Under the pieces are notes generated by a model, which worked only from the letters and a program-made list of their open reading frames with translations, searched no databases and was not told where the DNA came from. A stretch of 64,000 nucleotides of DNA from Rhizobium sp. EC-SD404. GTDB lineage: Bacteria; Pseudomonadota; Alphaproteobacteria; Rhizobiales; Rhizobiaceae. The DNA lies in assembly GCF_902498825.1 (NCBI RefSeq), contig NZ_LR701459.1, positions 2,651,890 through 2,715,889 of the forward strand. The letters run 5' to 3'. Both the position numbers and the translations under genes were made by a program. The stretch's first letter is position 1. Every line of letters starts with the position of its first letter. Below, piece by piece: positions 57,914 to 64,000 of this stretch.

Positions 57914-59209
57914 ATGTATCTGCAATTGTTGATCGTGTTCCTGTTGATCCTGCTCAACGGGTTTTTCGCGATGTCCGAAATGGCGCTCGTTTCATCCCGC
58001 AAGATCCGCCTGGAACAGATGGCCGACAATGGCAGCAAGGGGGCCCGCCGTGCACTCAAGCTTGCCGAAGACCCAACGGGCTTCCTTTCCACCGTCCAAA
58101 TCGGAATCACGCTCATAGGCATCGTCGCCGGTGCGTATAGCGGCGCGACCTTCGCAGATCCGCTTGCAAACGTGCTGCGCGAAGTCTCCTTCATCGAAGA
58201 AAGCGCGTTCGCGATCGCCTTCACGATCGTCGTTGCGATCACCACTTATCTGTCGCTGATCGTCGGCGAATTGGTCCCAAAGCGCATCGCGCTCAATCAC
58301 TCGGAAGCCATTTCGAGCTTCGTCTCCGGTCCGATGACGATTCTTGCGGTGATCGCAGCCCCGATCGTCTGGTTCCTGCGCCTGTCGACCGAAACGCTCC
58401 TGAAGCTCCTCGGGATCAAGCCGAGCGAAGAAGCGACGGTTACGGAAGAGGAAGTGAAGGCGCTTATTGCCGAAGGCGCCAAGACCGGTGTTTTCGAGCA
58501 TGCCGAGCGCGACATGATCGACGGCGTTCTGCGCCTGGCCGACCGGGACGTGCGCACCATCATGGTGCCCCGCCCCGACACCGTATGGCTGTCGATCGAA
58601 GACCCGATCGAGACCATCATGGAAGAGATCGTCGCGAGCGGCTTTTCACGCTTTCCCGTCTGCCGCGGCGATGTCGACGACGTGGTGGGCATCCTTCACG
58701 TCAAATCGCTGATCTCGCTCGGACGCGCGCCGACGCACGACGAGATCGAGGCGCGCATCGCAGAACCGCTCTACGTCAACGAAACCATGAGCGTCCTGAA
58801 GCTGCAGGAGCGCTTTCGGGATTCGCCGATCCACATGGCGATCGTCATCGACGAATACGGCTCCTTCGAAGGTGTCATCACGCCCACGGACATTCTGGTT
58901 GCCATCGCGGGCGACCTACCCGAGCGCGAAGGCGAGGATCTGCCCTACGCCGTGCAGCGCGACGATGGCTCCTGGCTGCTGGACGGCGCCATGCCGATCG
59001 ACGAGGTCGACCGCGTGCTTGCCGGCGTGTCCATCAACCGCGGCGACTTCGCGACGCTGGCCGGTTTCGTTCTGGAATCCTTCGGCCACATCCCCGAAGC
59101 CGGGGAGCACTTCCAGGCGCAGGGTTGGCGCTTCGAAGTGGTCGACCTGGATGGCCGACGCATCGACAAGGTCCTAGCAGCGCAAATCGGCGCCGCCACC
59201 GACGCTTAA
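57914..59209 (+). CDS. CNNM/CorC-type (hemolysin family) membrane protein with CBS domains
   Basis: 431 residues. The DUF21/CNNM membrane domain covers about 1-185 (FLLILLNGFFAMSEMALVSSRKIRLE; FLSTVQIGITLIGIVAGAYSG; IVGELVPKRIALNHSE). Two CBS domains follow (about 205-330, VRTIMVPRPDTVWLS and MAIVIDEYGSFEGVIT), then the CorC_HlyC domain (345-425). Relatives move or sense Mg2+ or Co2+; the old name hemolysin is misleading. It is monocistronic as far as visible. Confidence 0.92.
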   Translation: MYLQLLIVFLLILLNGFFAMSEMALVSSRKIRLEQMADNGSKGARRALKLAEDPTGFLSTVQIGITLIGIVAGAYSGATFADPLANVLREVSFIEESAFAIAFTIVVAITTYLSLIVGELVPKRIALNHSEAISSFVSGPMTILAVIAAPIVWFLRLSTETLLKLLGIKPSEEATVTEEEVKALIAEGAKTGVFEHAERDMIDGVLRLADRDVRTIMVPRPDTVWLSIEDPIETIMEEIVASGFSRFPVCRGDVDDVVGILHVKSLISLGRAPTHDEIEARIAEPLYVNETMSVLKLQERFRDSPIHMAIVIDEYGSFEGVITPTDILVAIAGDLPEREGEDLPYAVQRDDGSWLLDGAMPIDEVDRVLAGVSINRGDFATLAGFVLESFGHIPEAGEHFQAQGWRFEVVDLDGRRIDKVLAAQIGAATDA

Positions 59210-59230
59210 CCGGCTTGACGATGTCGCTGC

Positions 59231-59497
59231 CTAGTGAAGGATGAACTCGCCCTTGACGGTTCGCCACTCGCGCGGCTCGATCAGCCTTTGATGGGTGTAT
59301 CGCACCGAGTGCAGCAGCCCTTCCAGCGTCGTTTCCCAAAACTTGAGGAAGCCGCGCATTTCGGGAAAATCTGGAGCGAGATCGTATTCCTGCCAGATAT
59401 AGGTCTGGAGAAGGGAAGGATGGTCCGGAAGGCGGTAGAGAATGTGGGCGGTGGTGAGGCCGTAGCCCGCCATCTGCTTTTCGAATGCTGACTGCAT
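59231..59497 (-). CDS. usg: Usg family protein
   Basis: 88 residues from ATG at 59497, with AGGA five bases upstream (inside an alternative start region at 59521). The sequence QMAGYGLTTAHILYRLPDHPSLLQTYIWQEYDLAPDFPEM is the highly conserved Usg core and is followed by HSVRYTHQRLIEP. Usg is a short alphaproteobacterial protein of unknown function first noted near trp genes. No trp genes are adjacent here. Confidence 0.9.
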   Translation of the reverse strand: MQSAFEKQMAGYGLTTAHILYRLPDHPSLLQTYIWQEYDLAPDFPEMRGFLKFWETTLEGLLHSVRYTHQRLIEPREWRTVKGEFILH

Positions 59498-59569
59498 GCT
59501 TTTCCTCATCATAGCTGTCATCCGATGAGAAAAGTGTGCGCTGCTTCGCGTTTTCGGTCCAGATCGAAT

Positions 59570-59712
59570 ATGCGAAGTATCATTTAAAACTTCGTCGATT
59601 CAGTGTGTTAGCAGCACGGACCATCGACTGCTGACACCATCCGAATGCCTGTTTCGATTGGAGCGAGCCCAGGATGCGCGGGTGCCTGGATGGCGCCCGC
59701 CCGCCTTTTTGT
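59570..59712 (+). ncRNA. Candidate small RNA with two hairpins and terminator
   Basis: The gap between usg and the acyl carrier gene (both leftward) carries a plus-strand terminator that serves no plus-strand gene: GCGGGTGCC/GGCGCCCGC stem (59678-59700, one G-U) followed by CCGCCTTTTTG. Upstream is a 10-bp hairpin GTGTTAGCAG/CTGCTGACAC (59605-59637, one G-U), and before that CGAAGT/ACTTCG (59573-59594). The T-run is on the plus strand only. This suggests a rightward small RNA of about 100-140 bases. The 5' end and promoter are not resolved. Confidence 0.4.
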
Positions 59713-59729
59713 AATAATCGTAGATACGA

Positions 59730-59990
59730 TCACATTGCCTTTGCGGCCAGCATAGCACGCACGGCCGCCACGATATCGTCGACCGTCTTCAGCGAGTTCC
59801 AGGACTCGACGCTGTCGGTCTCAATCTCGATATCGTATTTTTCTTCCAGTTCCATGACGAGCTCAGCGAGCTCCAGTGAATGGATGCCGAGATCGTCCAC
59901 CATCGACGAACCCGTGATGTCATCGGCATTGGCGTCGCTGTATTCGGCAATGTGGCGGATGATTTCATCCTTCAGGGTGTCAGTCGTCAT
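59730..59990 (-). CDS. Acyl carrier protein, specialised
   Basis: 86 residues from ATG at 59990 (GAGGGAAC upstream). The phosphopantetheine site is Ser38 in VDDLGIHSLELAEL; His replaces the Asp normally preceding the Ser (DSL). The C-terminal helix is rich in Glu and Asp (ELEEKYDIEIETDSVESW). It has no fab or polyketide genes beside it, so it is not the housekeeping AcpP, which sits with fab genes. It may serve a special lipid or exopolysaccharide pathway. Function is uncertain. Confidence 0.82.
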   Translation of the reverse strand: MTTDTLKDEIIRHIAEYSDANADDITGSSMVDDLGIHSLELAELVMELEEKYDIEIETDSVESWNSLKTVDDIVAAVRAMLAAKAM

Positions 59991-60116
59991 CGCGTTCCCT
60001 CGGCAAAATGTCGGCCCCCGCGGGTTGTGCGATTCCGCCGCCCGCCCCGCCGGAGCAAGGTGCGTCAACTGACAGTGCAATGCAACAAGGCTTAAGGTTG
60101 CAACCGTTAAGACTGG

Positions 60117-61217
60117 TTAACTTCCACTGGCCTCAAGCACGGGACGGACCAGCCGGTCTTCGACCAGCGCGTGCAGGTCATCGCGGTACCCCGAGCGCGC
60201 CGATGGGCGATTCTCGGCAGAAGTGATGACGACGGTCATTTCCAACTCGGGCAGGATATAGAGCATCTGGCCGCCATAGCCCCAGGCGTAGAAACAATCG
60301 ACGCCCGCCATGTCCGTCAGGAACCAGCTGTAGCCGTAAGCCTCGCCCGAGAAGACCGAACTGGTGCGGCGCTGCCACGACTGCTCGATCCACTCCTCCG
60401 AAACGACGCGCGCGCCATCGGGCCCCACGCCGCCGTTGCGATAAAGTTCGCCGAAGGCCAGCAACGACCGCGGCGAAACGGCCATCTGGTTGCCGCCGAG
60501 CGGAATGCCCTGCGGATCGCGTTCCCAGTCGGTCACGCGAAAAGCACCGTCCATGCCGAGCCACTCATTGGCGAGTTCCATCGTGTCGGCATCACCGACG
60601 CGCATCAGGATGGCGGACAGAAGATGGGTGCTGCCGGTGGAATAGAGCATCCGCCCGCCGGGATCGTCGGCAAAGGGCTCGGCCAGAGCGGCACGGACCC
60701 AGTCGGAGCTTGCGATCCAGCGACCATAATTCTCGCCGGACGTCCGACCGAGGCCGGCCTGCATCGAAAGAAGATTTCCGATGGTGATCTCGTTGATGCG
60801 CGGATCCGCATCGTCGGGAAGCTTGTCCTCGAGCAGCGGCGCGATCGGCTGGTCGACACCCTCGAGCAGGCCCTTGTCGATCGCGATGCCGACCATCGCC
60901 GACACGATCGATTTCGAGGCCGACTTGATGTTCGTCGGCGTCGTGACCGAACGACCCTCGAAACCTTCCTCGATCCAGACCTCACCATCGCGCGCGACGA
61001 TGAGCGTGTGAAGACCGTCCAATTCCTCGGCCGCCTGAACGGCAGCGTCGCGCACTTCGACAAGCGAAGCGGCCGCCGGCCCGATCGCCTCGACGTCGGG
61101 CGATGGCTCGGAGGCGGCATCCTGGCCATGTGCAGACAGGGAGACAGCGAGACAGGAGAGAAAGACGACGCCGCGAAGGGCGTGCAGACGCGCAGTGTTT
61201 TTCATGGTCATGGGCAT
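60117..61217 (-). CDS. Serine hydrolase (beta-lactamase/class C-like), exported
   Basis: 366 residues from ATG at 61217; in-frame ATGs at 61211 and 61205 are equally possible. A signal peptide covers about residues 1-31 (LHALRGVVFLSCLAVSLSAHGQ). The SxxK nucleophile is Ser99-Ala-Ser-Lys102, with YSTGSTHLLSAI supplying the Tyr-x-(N/S) region and WGYGGQMLYILPE near the end. This is the DUF-like beta-lactamase group (6-aminohexanoate hydrolase/EstB relatives); it is unlikely to be a resistance enzyme. Substrate unknown. Confidence 0.87.
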   Translation of the reverse strand: MPMTMKNTARLHALRGVVFLSCLAVSLSAHGQDAASEPSPDVEAIGPAAASLVEVRDAAVQAAEELDGLHTLIVARDGEVWIEEGFEGRSVTTPTNIKSASKSIVSAMVGIAIDKGLLEGVDQPIAPLLEDKLPDDADPRINEITIGNLLSMQAGLGRTSGENYGRWIASSDWVRAALAEPFADDPGGRMLYSTGSTHLLSAILMRVGDADTMELANEWLGMDGAFRVTDWERDPQGIPLGGNQMAVSPRSLLAFGELYRNGGVGPDGARVVSEEWIEQSWQRRTSSVFSGEAYGYSWFLTDMAGVDCFYAWGYGGQMLYILPELEMTVVITSAENRPSARSGYRDDLHALVEDRLVRPVLEASGS

Positions 61218-61269
61218 CACATATGGGAGGGAAGCGGCAAGTCCATGACTGGACGAGCGAATGCCGCGA

Positions 61270-61749
61270 TCACGAAGCGCGCAGCCCTGTCTCGACGAGA
61301 AGTCCACGACGCTTGGCGTCGTAGTAATAACCGCGCTGATAAAGAGCGATCGCGCGGTCCTCGTTGCGATCGGCAACGATATAGGCGCCGCGGAGATACT
61401 TCACCGCATAGCGCAGATTGGTATCGGCATCGAGCAGGCCCGATGGCTCGCCACGATAACCCATGGTGCGCGCCGTATCGTGGCGGATCTGCATCAGGCC
61501 GAGATTGGGACCGTTGCGGGCCGCCGGATTGTAATTGCTTTCACGCTTCACCACCCGCCGAACCAGCGATTCAGGCACGCCATAGGCCGTGGAGTGTGCA
61601 GAGATCAGACGGTCGAGATCGGACTGCGGAGCCAGAGCGGCGGTCTGATTGGCCGTCTGACGACCCGCAGCCTCCTGCCCGCTCGTCGCGCAGGCCGTAA
61701 GACCGCTGCCACAAAGGAGGATGATCAACACTCGTGCGGCAAGACGCAT
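61270..61749 (-). CDS. Lytic transglycosylase lipoprotein
   Basis: 159 residues from ATG at 61749. A lipoprotein signal ends in LTAC with Cys20 as lipidation site. The SLT (goose-lysozyme-like) domain follows with catalytic Glu70 in VVKRESNYNPAARN, then GLMQIRHDTARTMGY and YAVKYLRGAYIVA. It should cleave peptidoglycan from the periplasmic face of the outer membrane. It is shorter than most transglycosylases because it lacks extra domains. Confidence 0.9.
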   Translation of the reverse strand: MRLAARVLIILLCGSGLTACATSGQEAAGRQTANQTAALAPQSDLDRLISAHSTAYGVPESLVRRVVKRESNYNPAARNGPNLGLMQIRHDTARTMGYRGEPSGLLDADTNLRYAVKYLRGAYIVADRNEDRAIALYQRGYYYDAKRRGLLVETGLRAS

Positions 61750-61883
61750 CTGATGGCTCGTCGATGAACACGCACTCGGCGCGGGAAAGCCTTTATTGCT
61801 CAATGCTTGCGGCTGAATTGTGGTGATGCCGGTCACGCCCTGCCACGTGCAGGCGTCGCATGGCTCACATGCCGCAATGTCTG

Positions 61884-61895
61884 TTGTGCATTGCA
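61884..61895. promoter_or_regulatory. TTGTGCATTGCA motif upstream of DUF3563 gene
   Basis: An exact 12-base match (reverse complement) to the element in front of bdhA at 12001-12012. It lies 48 bases before the DUF3563 ATG, a position compatible with an operator. Confidence 0.35.
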
Positions 61896-61943
61896 GCATG
61901 GAAGACTATTTCATGGTCAACAACAAGAAGAAGGAAGAAAACC

Positions 61944-62096
61944 ATGAAGAACATGACACGTCGCTTTATTAAGCTCATTAGCGCAGATCCGTGGCGCGAC
62001 CGGGAATCGGCCTATCTCAATGGCTCGACCTCGATCGTCGACTTGGAAATGCGTATGCGCGAGATCGACAGCGGCCGGTTCCGCAATCGCCTTTAA
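61944..62096 (+). CDS. DUF3563 family small protein
   Basis: 50 residues from ATG at 61944, with AAGGAAGAAAACC upstream. ESAYLNGSTSIVDLEMRMREIDSGRF matches the conserved DUF3563 core (YLxxxxDxxDLExRxRxID). The N-terminus is basic (MKNMTRRFIKLIS). Function unknown; members are short, abundant proteins in Proteobacteria. A perfect bidirectional terminator follows, supporting a single-gene transcript. Confidence 0.82.
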   Translation: MKNMTRRFIKLISADPWRDRESAYLNGSTSIVDLEMRMREIDSGRFRNRL

Positions 62097-62121
62097 GACG
62101 AGCATGACGCTCCGACGTTGA

Positions 62122-62155
62122 AAAGCCCGCTGCGATCGCTCGCAGCGGGCTTTTT
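62122..62155. terminator. Bidirectional rho-independent terminator
   Basis: AAAGCCCGCTGCGA and its exact complement (62122-62135 with 62140-62153) form a 14-bp stem with loop TCGC, T-run on the plus side and A-run on the other. It terminates both the DUF3563 gene and the leftward binding-protein gene. Confidence 0.93.
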
Positions 62156-62207
62156 GTTTGTAGTCGATGGGCCGAGCTGACGCCGGCCCATCGCGACAAT
62201 TGTTTGC

Positions 62208-63326
62208 TTACTGAGCAGCGGCGTCTTCGTAGTAGCCGTATTCGCCGGCAGTCCACTCGTACATGACGTAGCCGGGCAGCGTGACGTCGCCCTTGTCGTC
62301 GAAGTCGAGTTCGCCGAGAACGGTCTGGAAGGTGCCTGCATTCAGGGCTTCGACCACACCGTCGAAATCGGTCGAACCGGCTTCTTCAACGGCAGCGGCC
62401 CAGGCCTGGATCGCAGCGTAGGTGTAGAGCGTGTAGCCTTCCGGGTTGATGCCTTCAGCTTCGAACTTCTCGACGACCGGAGCGGCTTCTTCGTTGAGGC
62501 GCGGATCCGGAGAGAAGGTCATGAGCGTGCCTTCGCCGGCATCGCCCGTGATGGACCAATACTCGTCGGTGACAAGCGCATCGCCGGAGATCAGGACCGC
62601 GTCCATGGCCTGGTCGGCCATCTGGCGTTTGATGAGACCGGCTTCCGTGTGGTACCCGCCAACGTACAGAACGTTCACGCCTTCGTTCTTCAGACGGGTC
62701 ACGAGCGCGGTGTAGTCCTGCTCACCAGCCGTATAGGCCTGGTAAAGAGCCGGCTCGCCGCCTGCTGCCTCATAGAACGACATCGTCTGGTCTGCGAGGC
62801 CCTTGCCGTAAGCCGTGTTGTCGTGAATGAACGCGACCTTGGCATCCGGGAAGGTTTCCATCAGGAACTGGCCGGCGATTTCGCCCTGCTGGTCGTCACG
62901 TCCGCAGGTGCGGAAAATGCCGGGGCCCGGACGCTCGTCCGTGAAGGCCGGGGCGGTCGAAGCTGGTGAGATCTGGACCACGCCTTCTTCGTCATAGACG
63001 GCGCTGGCCGGGATCGACGAACCCGAGCAGAAATGGCCGGCAACGAAAACGGCGCCTTCGCCGACGAGCTGGTTGGCGACCGAGACGGCCTGACGGGCGT
63101 CGCAGGCATCGTCACCGATTTCAAGCACGAGCTGTTCGCCGAGGACGCCGCCAGCCGCATTGATGTCGGCCACGGCCATTTCGGCGCCGGCCTGCATCTG
63201 TGCGCCGAACGACGCGTACTGTCCGGTCATCGGACCAGCGGTCGCGATGACGATATCGGCCGAAGCCATACCGGCGGTTGCAAAGAGCGCGGAAGCGGCC
63301 ACGCCCGTCATCAGAACTTTCTTCAT
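62208..63326 (-). CDS. Liv-type ABC transporter substrate-binding protein (second system)
   Basis: 372 residues from ATG at 63326, with GAGGGAGA upstream. The signal peptide is residues 1-23 (MKKVLMTGVAASALFATAG, then SAD). The mature protein resembles LivJ/LivK: IVIATAGPMTGQYASFGAQM, GDDACDARQAVSVANQLV, GHFCSGSSIPASAVYDEE and IFRTCGRDDQQG. A pair of Cys (DDAC and HFCSG) fits the family disulfide. It follows livF and a DUF6867 gene, so it probably belongs to the second Liv system that continues past the right edge. Confidence 0.92.
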   Translation of the reverse strand: MKKVLMTGVAASALFATAGMASADIVIATAGPMTGQYASFGAQMQAGAEMAVADINAAGGVLGEQLVLEIGDDACDARQAVSVANQLVGEGAVFVAGHFCSGSSIPASAVYDEEGVVQISPASTAPAFTDERPGPGIFRTCGRDDQQGEIAGQFLMETFPDAKVAFIHDNTAYGKGLADQTMSFYEAAGGEPALYQAYTAGEQDYTALVTRLKNEGVNVLYVGGYHTEAGLIKRQMADQAMDAVLISGDALVTDEYWSITGDAGEGTLMTFSPDPRLNEEAAPVVEKFEAEGINPEGYTLYTYAAIQAWAAAVEEAGSTDFDGVVEALNAGTFQTVLGELDFDDKGDVTLPGYVMYEWTAGEYGYYEDAAAQ

Positions 63327-63420
63327 TCGATAGTCTCCCTCTGGTGTTTTGCGGCGGAGCACACGCCCCCGTTCCGCTCCCGAAACATCCTTGCGTTCCG
63401 GCTTATTTCGGATGCTATTC

Positions 63421-63436
63421 CCTTTGCCGGCAAAGG
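63421..63436. repeat. Perfect 16-bp palindrome upstream of the binding-protein gene
   Basis: CCTTTGCCGGCAAAGG is its own complement with no spacer. It lies 95 bases before the ATG of the substrate-binding gene and 28 bases after the DUF6867 stop. It could be an operator, or a DNA cruciform/RNA hairpin of 8 bp with too small a loop to fold well as RNA, so an operator is more likely. Confidence 0.45.
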
Positions 63437-63463
63437 CAATCGGGAAAAGCCCCGAAAATTCGA

Positions 63464-63811
63464 TCACGAACCCTGCTTCACCTTCCAGGCGAGTGGGCCC
63501 GCCTGCTCGTTGATCCACGTGTATTGACGCACCATCTGTCGCGCCCGGAAAAACCGATGCCCGATGAGCCCGATGACGACGATGATCGCGAGGTGGAGAA
63601 GGAAATAATAGAGCGTCAGCAGCTCGCCGTCGTAGAGCGCAAAGTTGAGGAAGCGCACCGCGAGCGAGACGAGAAAGCAATAGAAGACGAGCAGCCAGAT
63701 AGGCTGCCAGGTCTTCGCCATCGCCCGTCCCGTCATCCAGGCAGCGCCTCCGCCGAGAAAGAGCGTGACGACGATGAAGGCGATGATTGAGTTGTCCCAG
63801 AGCACGCCCAT
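63464..63811 (-). CDS. DUF6867 family membrane protein
   Basis: 115 residues with three predicted membrane segments (IIAFIVVTLFLGGGAAWMTGRAM, IWLLVFYCFLVSLAVRFLNFAL, YYFLLHLAIIVVIGLIGHRFF) and a short basic-aromatic tail (RQYTWINEQAGPLAWKV). This small protein type is often found in Rhizobiales between the ATPase and binding-protein genes of Liv transporters, the same place as here. Function unknown, perhaps a transporter accessory. ATG overlaps the livF stop by one base (TGATG). Confidence 0.75.
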   Translation of the reverse strand: MGVLWDNSIIAFIVVTLFLGGGAAWMTGRAMAKTWQPIWLLVFYCFLVSLAVRFLNFALYDGELLTLYYFLLHLAIIVVIGLIGHRFFRARQMVRQYTWINEQAGPLAWKVKQGS

Positions 63812-64000
63812 CAGTGCGCTCCCCCTTCCAGATAGGCAGCCTGGATCTCGGGGCTCGCCAGCAACTCCTTGCCGGTGCCCGTAATCGAGATCTTGCCGTT
63901 GACCATGACATAGCCGCGGTGGGCGAGCTTCAGCGCATGGTAGGCGTTTTGTTCGACGAGGAAGACCGTCAGCCCTTCCGATTGGTTGAGGTCGCGGATG
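63811..64000 (-). CDS. livF: Liv-type ABC transporter ATP-binding protein LivF, C-terminal part
   Basis: Only the last 63 residues are inside the window; the N-terminus and Walker motifs are beyond the right edge. The visible part reads GLTVFLVEQNAYHALKLAHR (H-loop region with Gln, as in LivF), GYVMVNGKISITGTGKELL and ASPEIQAAYLEGG, a typical LivF C-terminus. It is coupled to the DUF6867 gene. Confidence 0.9.
   Translation of the reverse strand, partial: IRDLNQSEGLTVFLVEQNAYHALKLAHRGYVMVNGKISITGTGKELLASPEIQAAYLEGGAH

Noticed and set aside
56155..58245. 696-codon open frame overlapping ureD, MATE and the CNNM leader
   Set aside because: It runs out of frame through recognisable ureD and MATE genes and has compositionally odd Arg/Gly-rich sequence.

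Overview
The window is a GC-rich stretch of an alphaproteobacterial chromosome, most likely from the Hyphomicrobiales (Rhizobiales: Rhizobiaceae, Phyllobacteriaceae or Aurantimonadaceae-like). Support comes from the gene content: an hmgA/fah cluster with a divergent MarR gene, an urtABCDE operon, a bdhA/xdh neighbourhood, a split mnmC pair, usg, DUF3563 and DUF6867 proteins, and several Liv-type transporters. Genes are packed tightly, with many 4-base stop/start overlaps. I see no insertion sequence, phage, CRISPR array, tRNA or rRNA; it reads as core chromosome.

Layout: (1) 1-4567, homogentisate (tyrosine/phenylalanine) degradation with two metallo-beta-lactamase-fold proteins and a MarR regulator. 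(2) 4672-5867, two secreted proteins: a low-complexity acidic protein and a Cu/Zn superoxide dismutase. (3) 5883-11710, urea ABC transporter urtABCDE on the minus strand behind a near-consensus sigma-54 promoter, with a strong hairpin after urtA and a hidden 53-codon gene between urtD and urtE. (4) 12032-18638, bdhA, a patatin-like lipase and xanthine dehydrogenase xdhABC. (5) 18946-25868, a LysR regulator, puuD (urate oxidation) and guaD, then the opposing uraH-allA-alc-uraD-puuE operon. (6) 25926-30933, a divergent split MnmC pair and a hybrid sensor kinase. (7) 31282-34605, a glycine betaine/proline-type ABC transporter. (8) 34825-42276, a Liv-type ABC transporter with a GGDEF/EAL protein lying between its permease genes and its binding protein. 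(9) 42724-45005, a DEAD-box RNA helicase and a DMT exporter. (10) 45189-49199, the Anbu peptidase cluster: ATP-grasp, alpha-E, transglutaminase-like and Anbu. (11) 49206-56143, urease structural and accessory genes on the minus strand, interrupted by three extra genes. (12) 56241-62096, MATE exporter, CNNM-type membrane protein, usg, a lone acyl carrier protein, a serine hydrolase, a lytic transglycosylase and DUF3563. (13) 62208-64000, the start of a second Liv-type system, cut by the right edge.

The main theme is nitrogen recovery from purines. guaD, xdhABC, puuD, uraH, uraD, puuE, alc and allA together convert guanine to glyoxylate and urea. The urt transporter brings in external urea, and urease with its accessory proteins turns urea into ammonia. 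Every enzymatic step from guanine to ammonia is encoded within about 42 kb (13989-56143). The sigma-54 site at urtA implies that at least urea uptake answers to nitrogen limitation. The least understood system is the Anbu cluster, a predicted peptide-ligation/protein-turnover module. Other points of interest are the hidden urt small gene, a recurring TGCAWTGCA motif upstream of several genes, a candidate small RNA near 59.6 kb, and a secreted protein inside the urease cluster.
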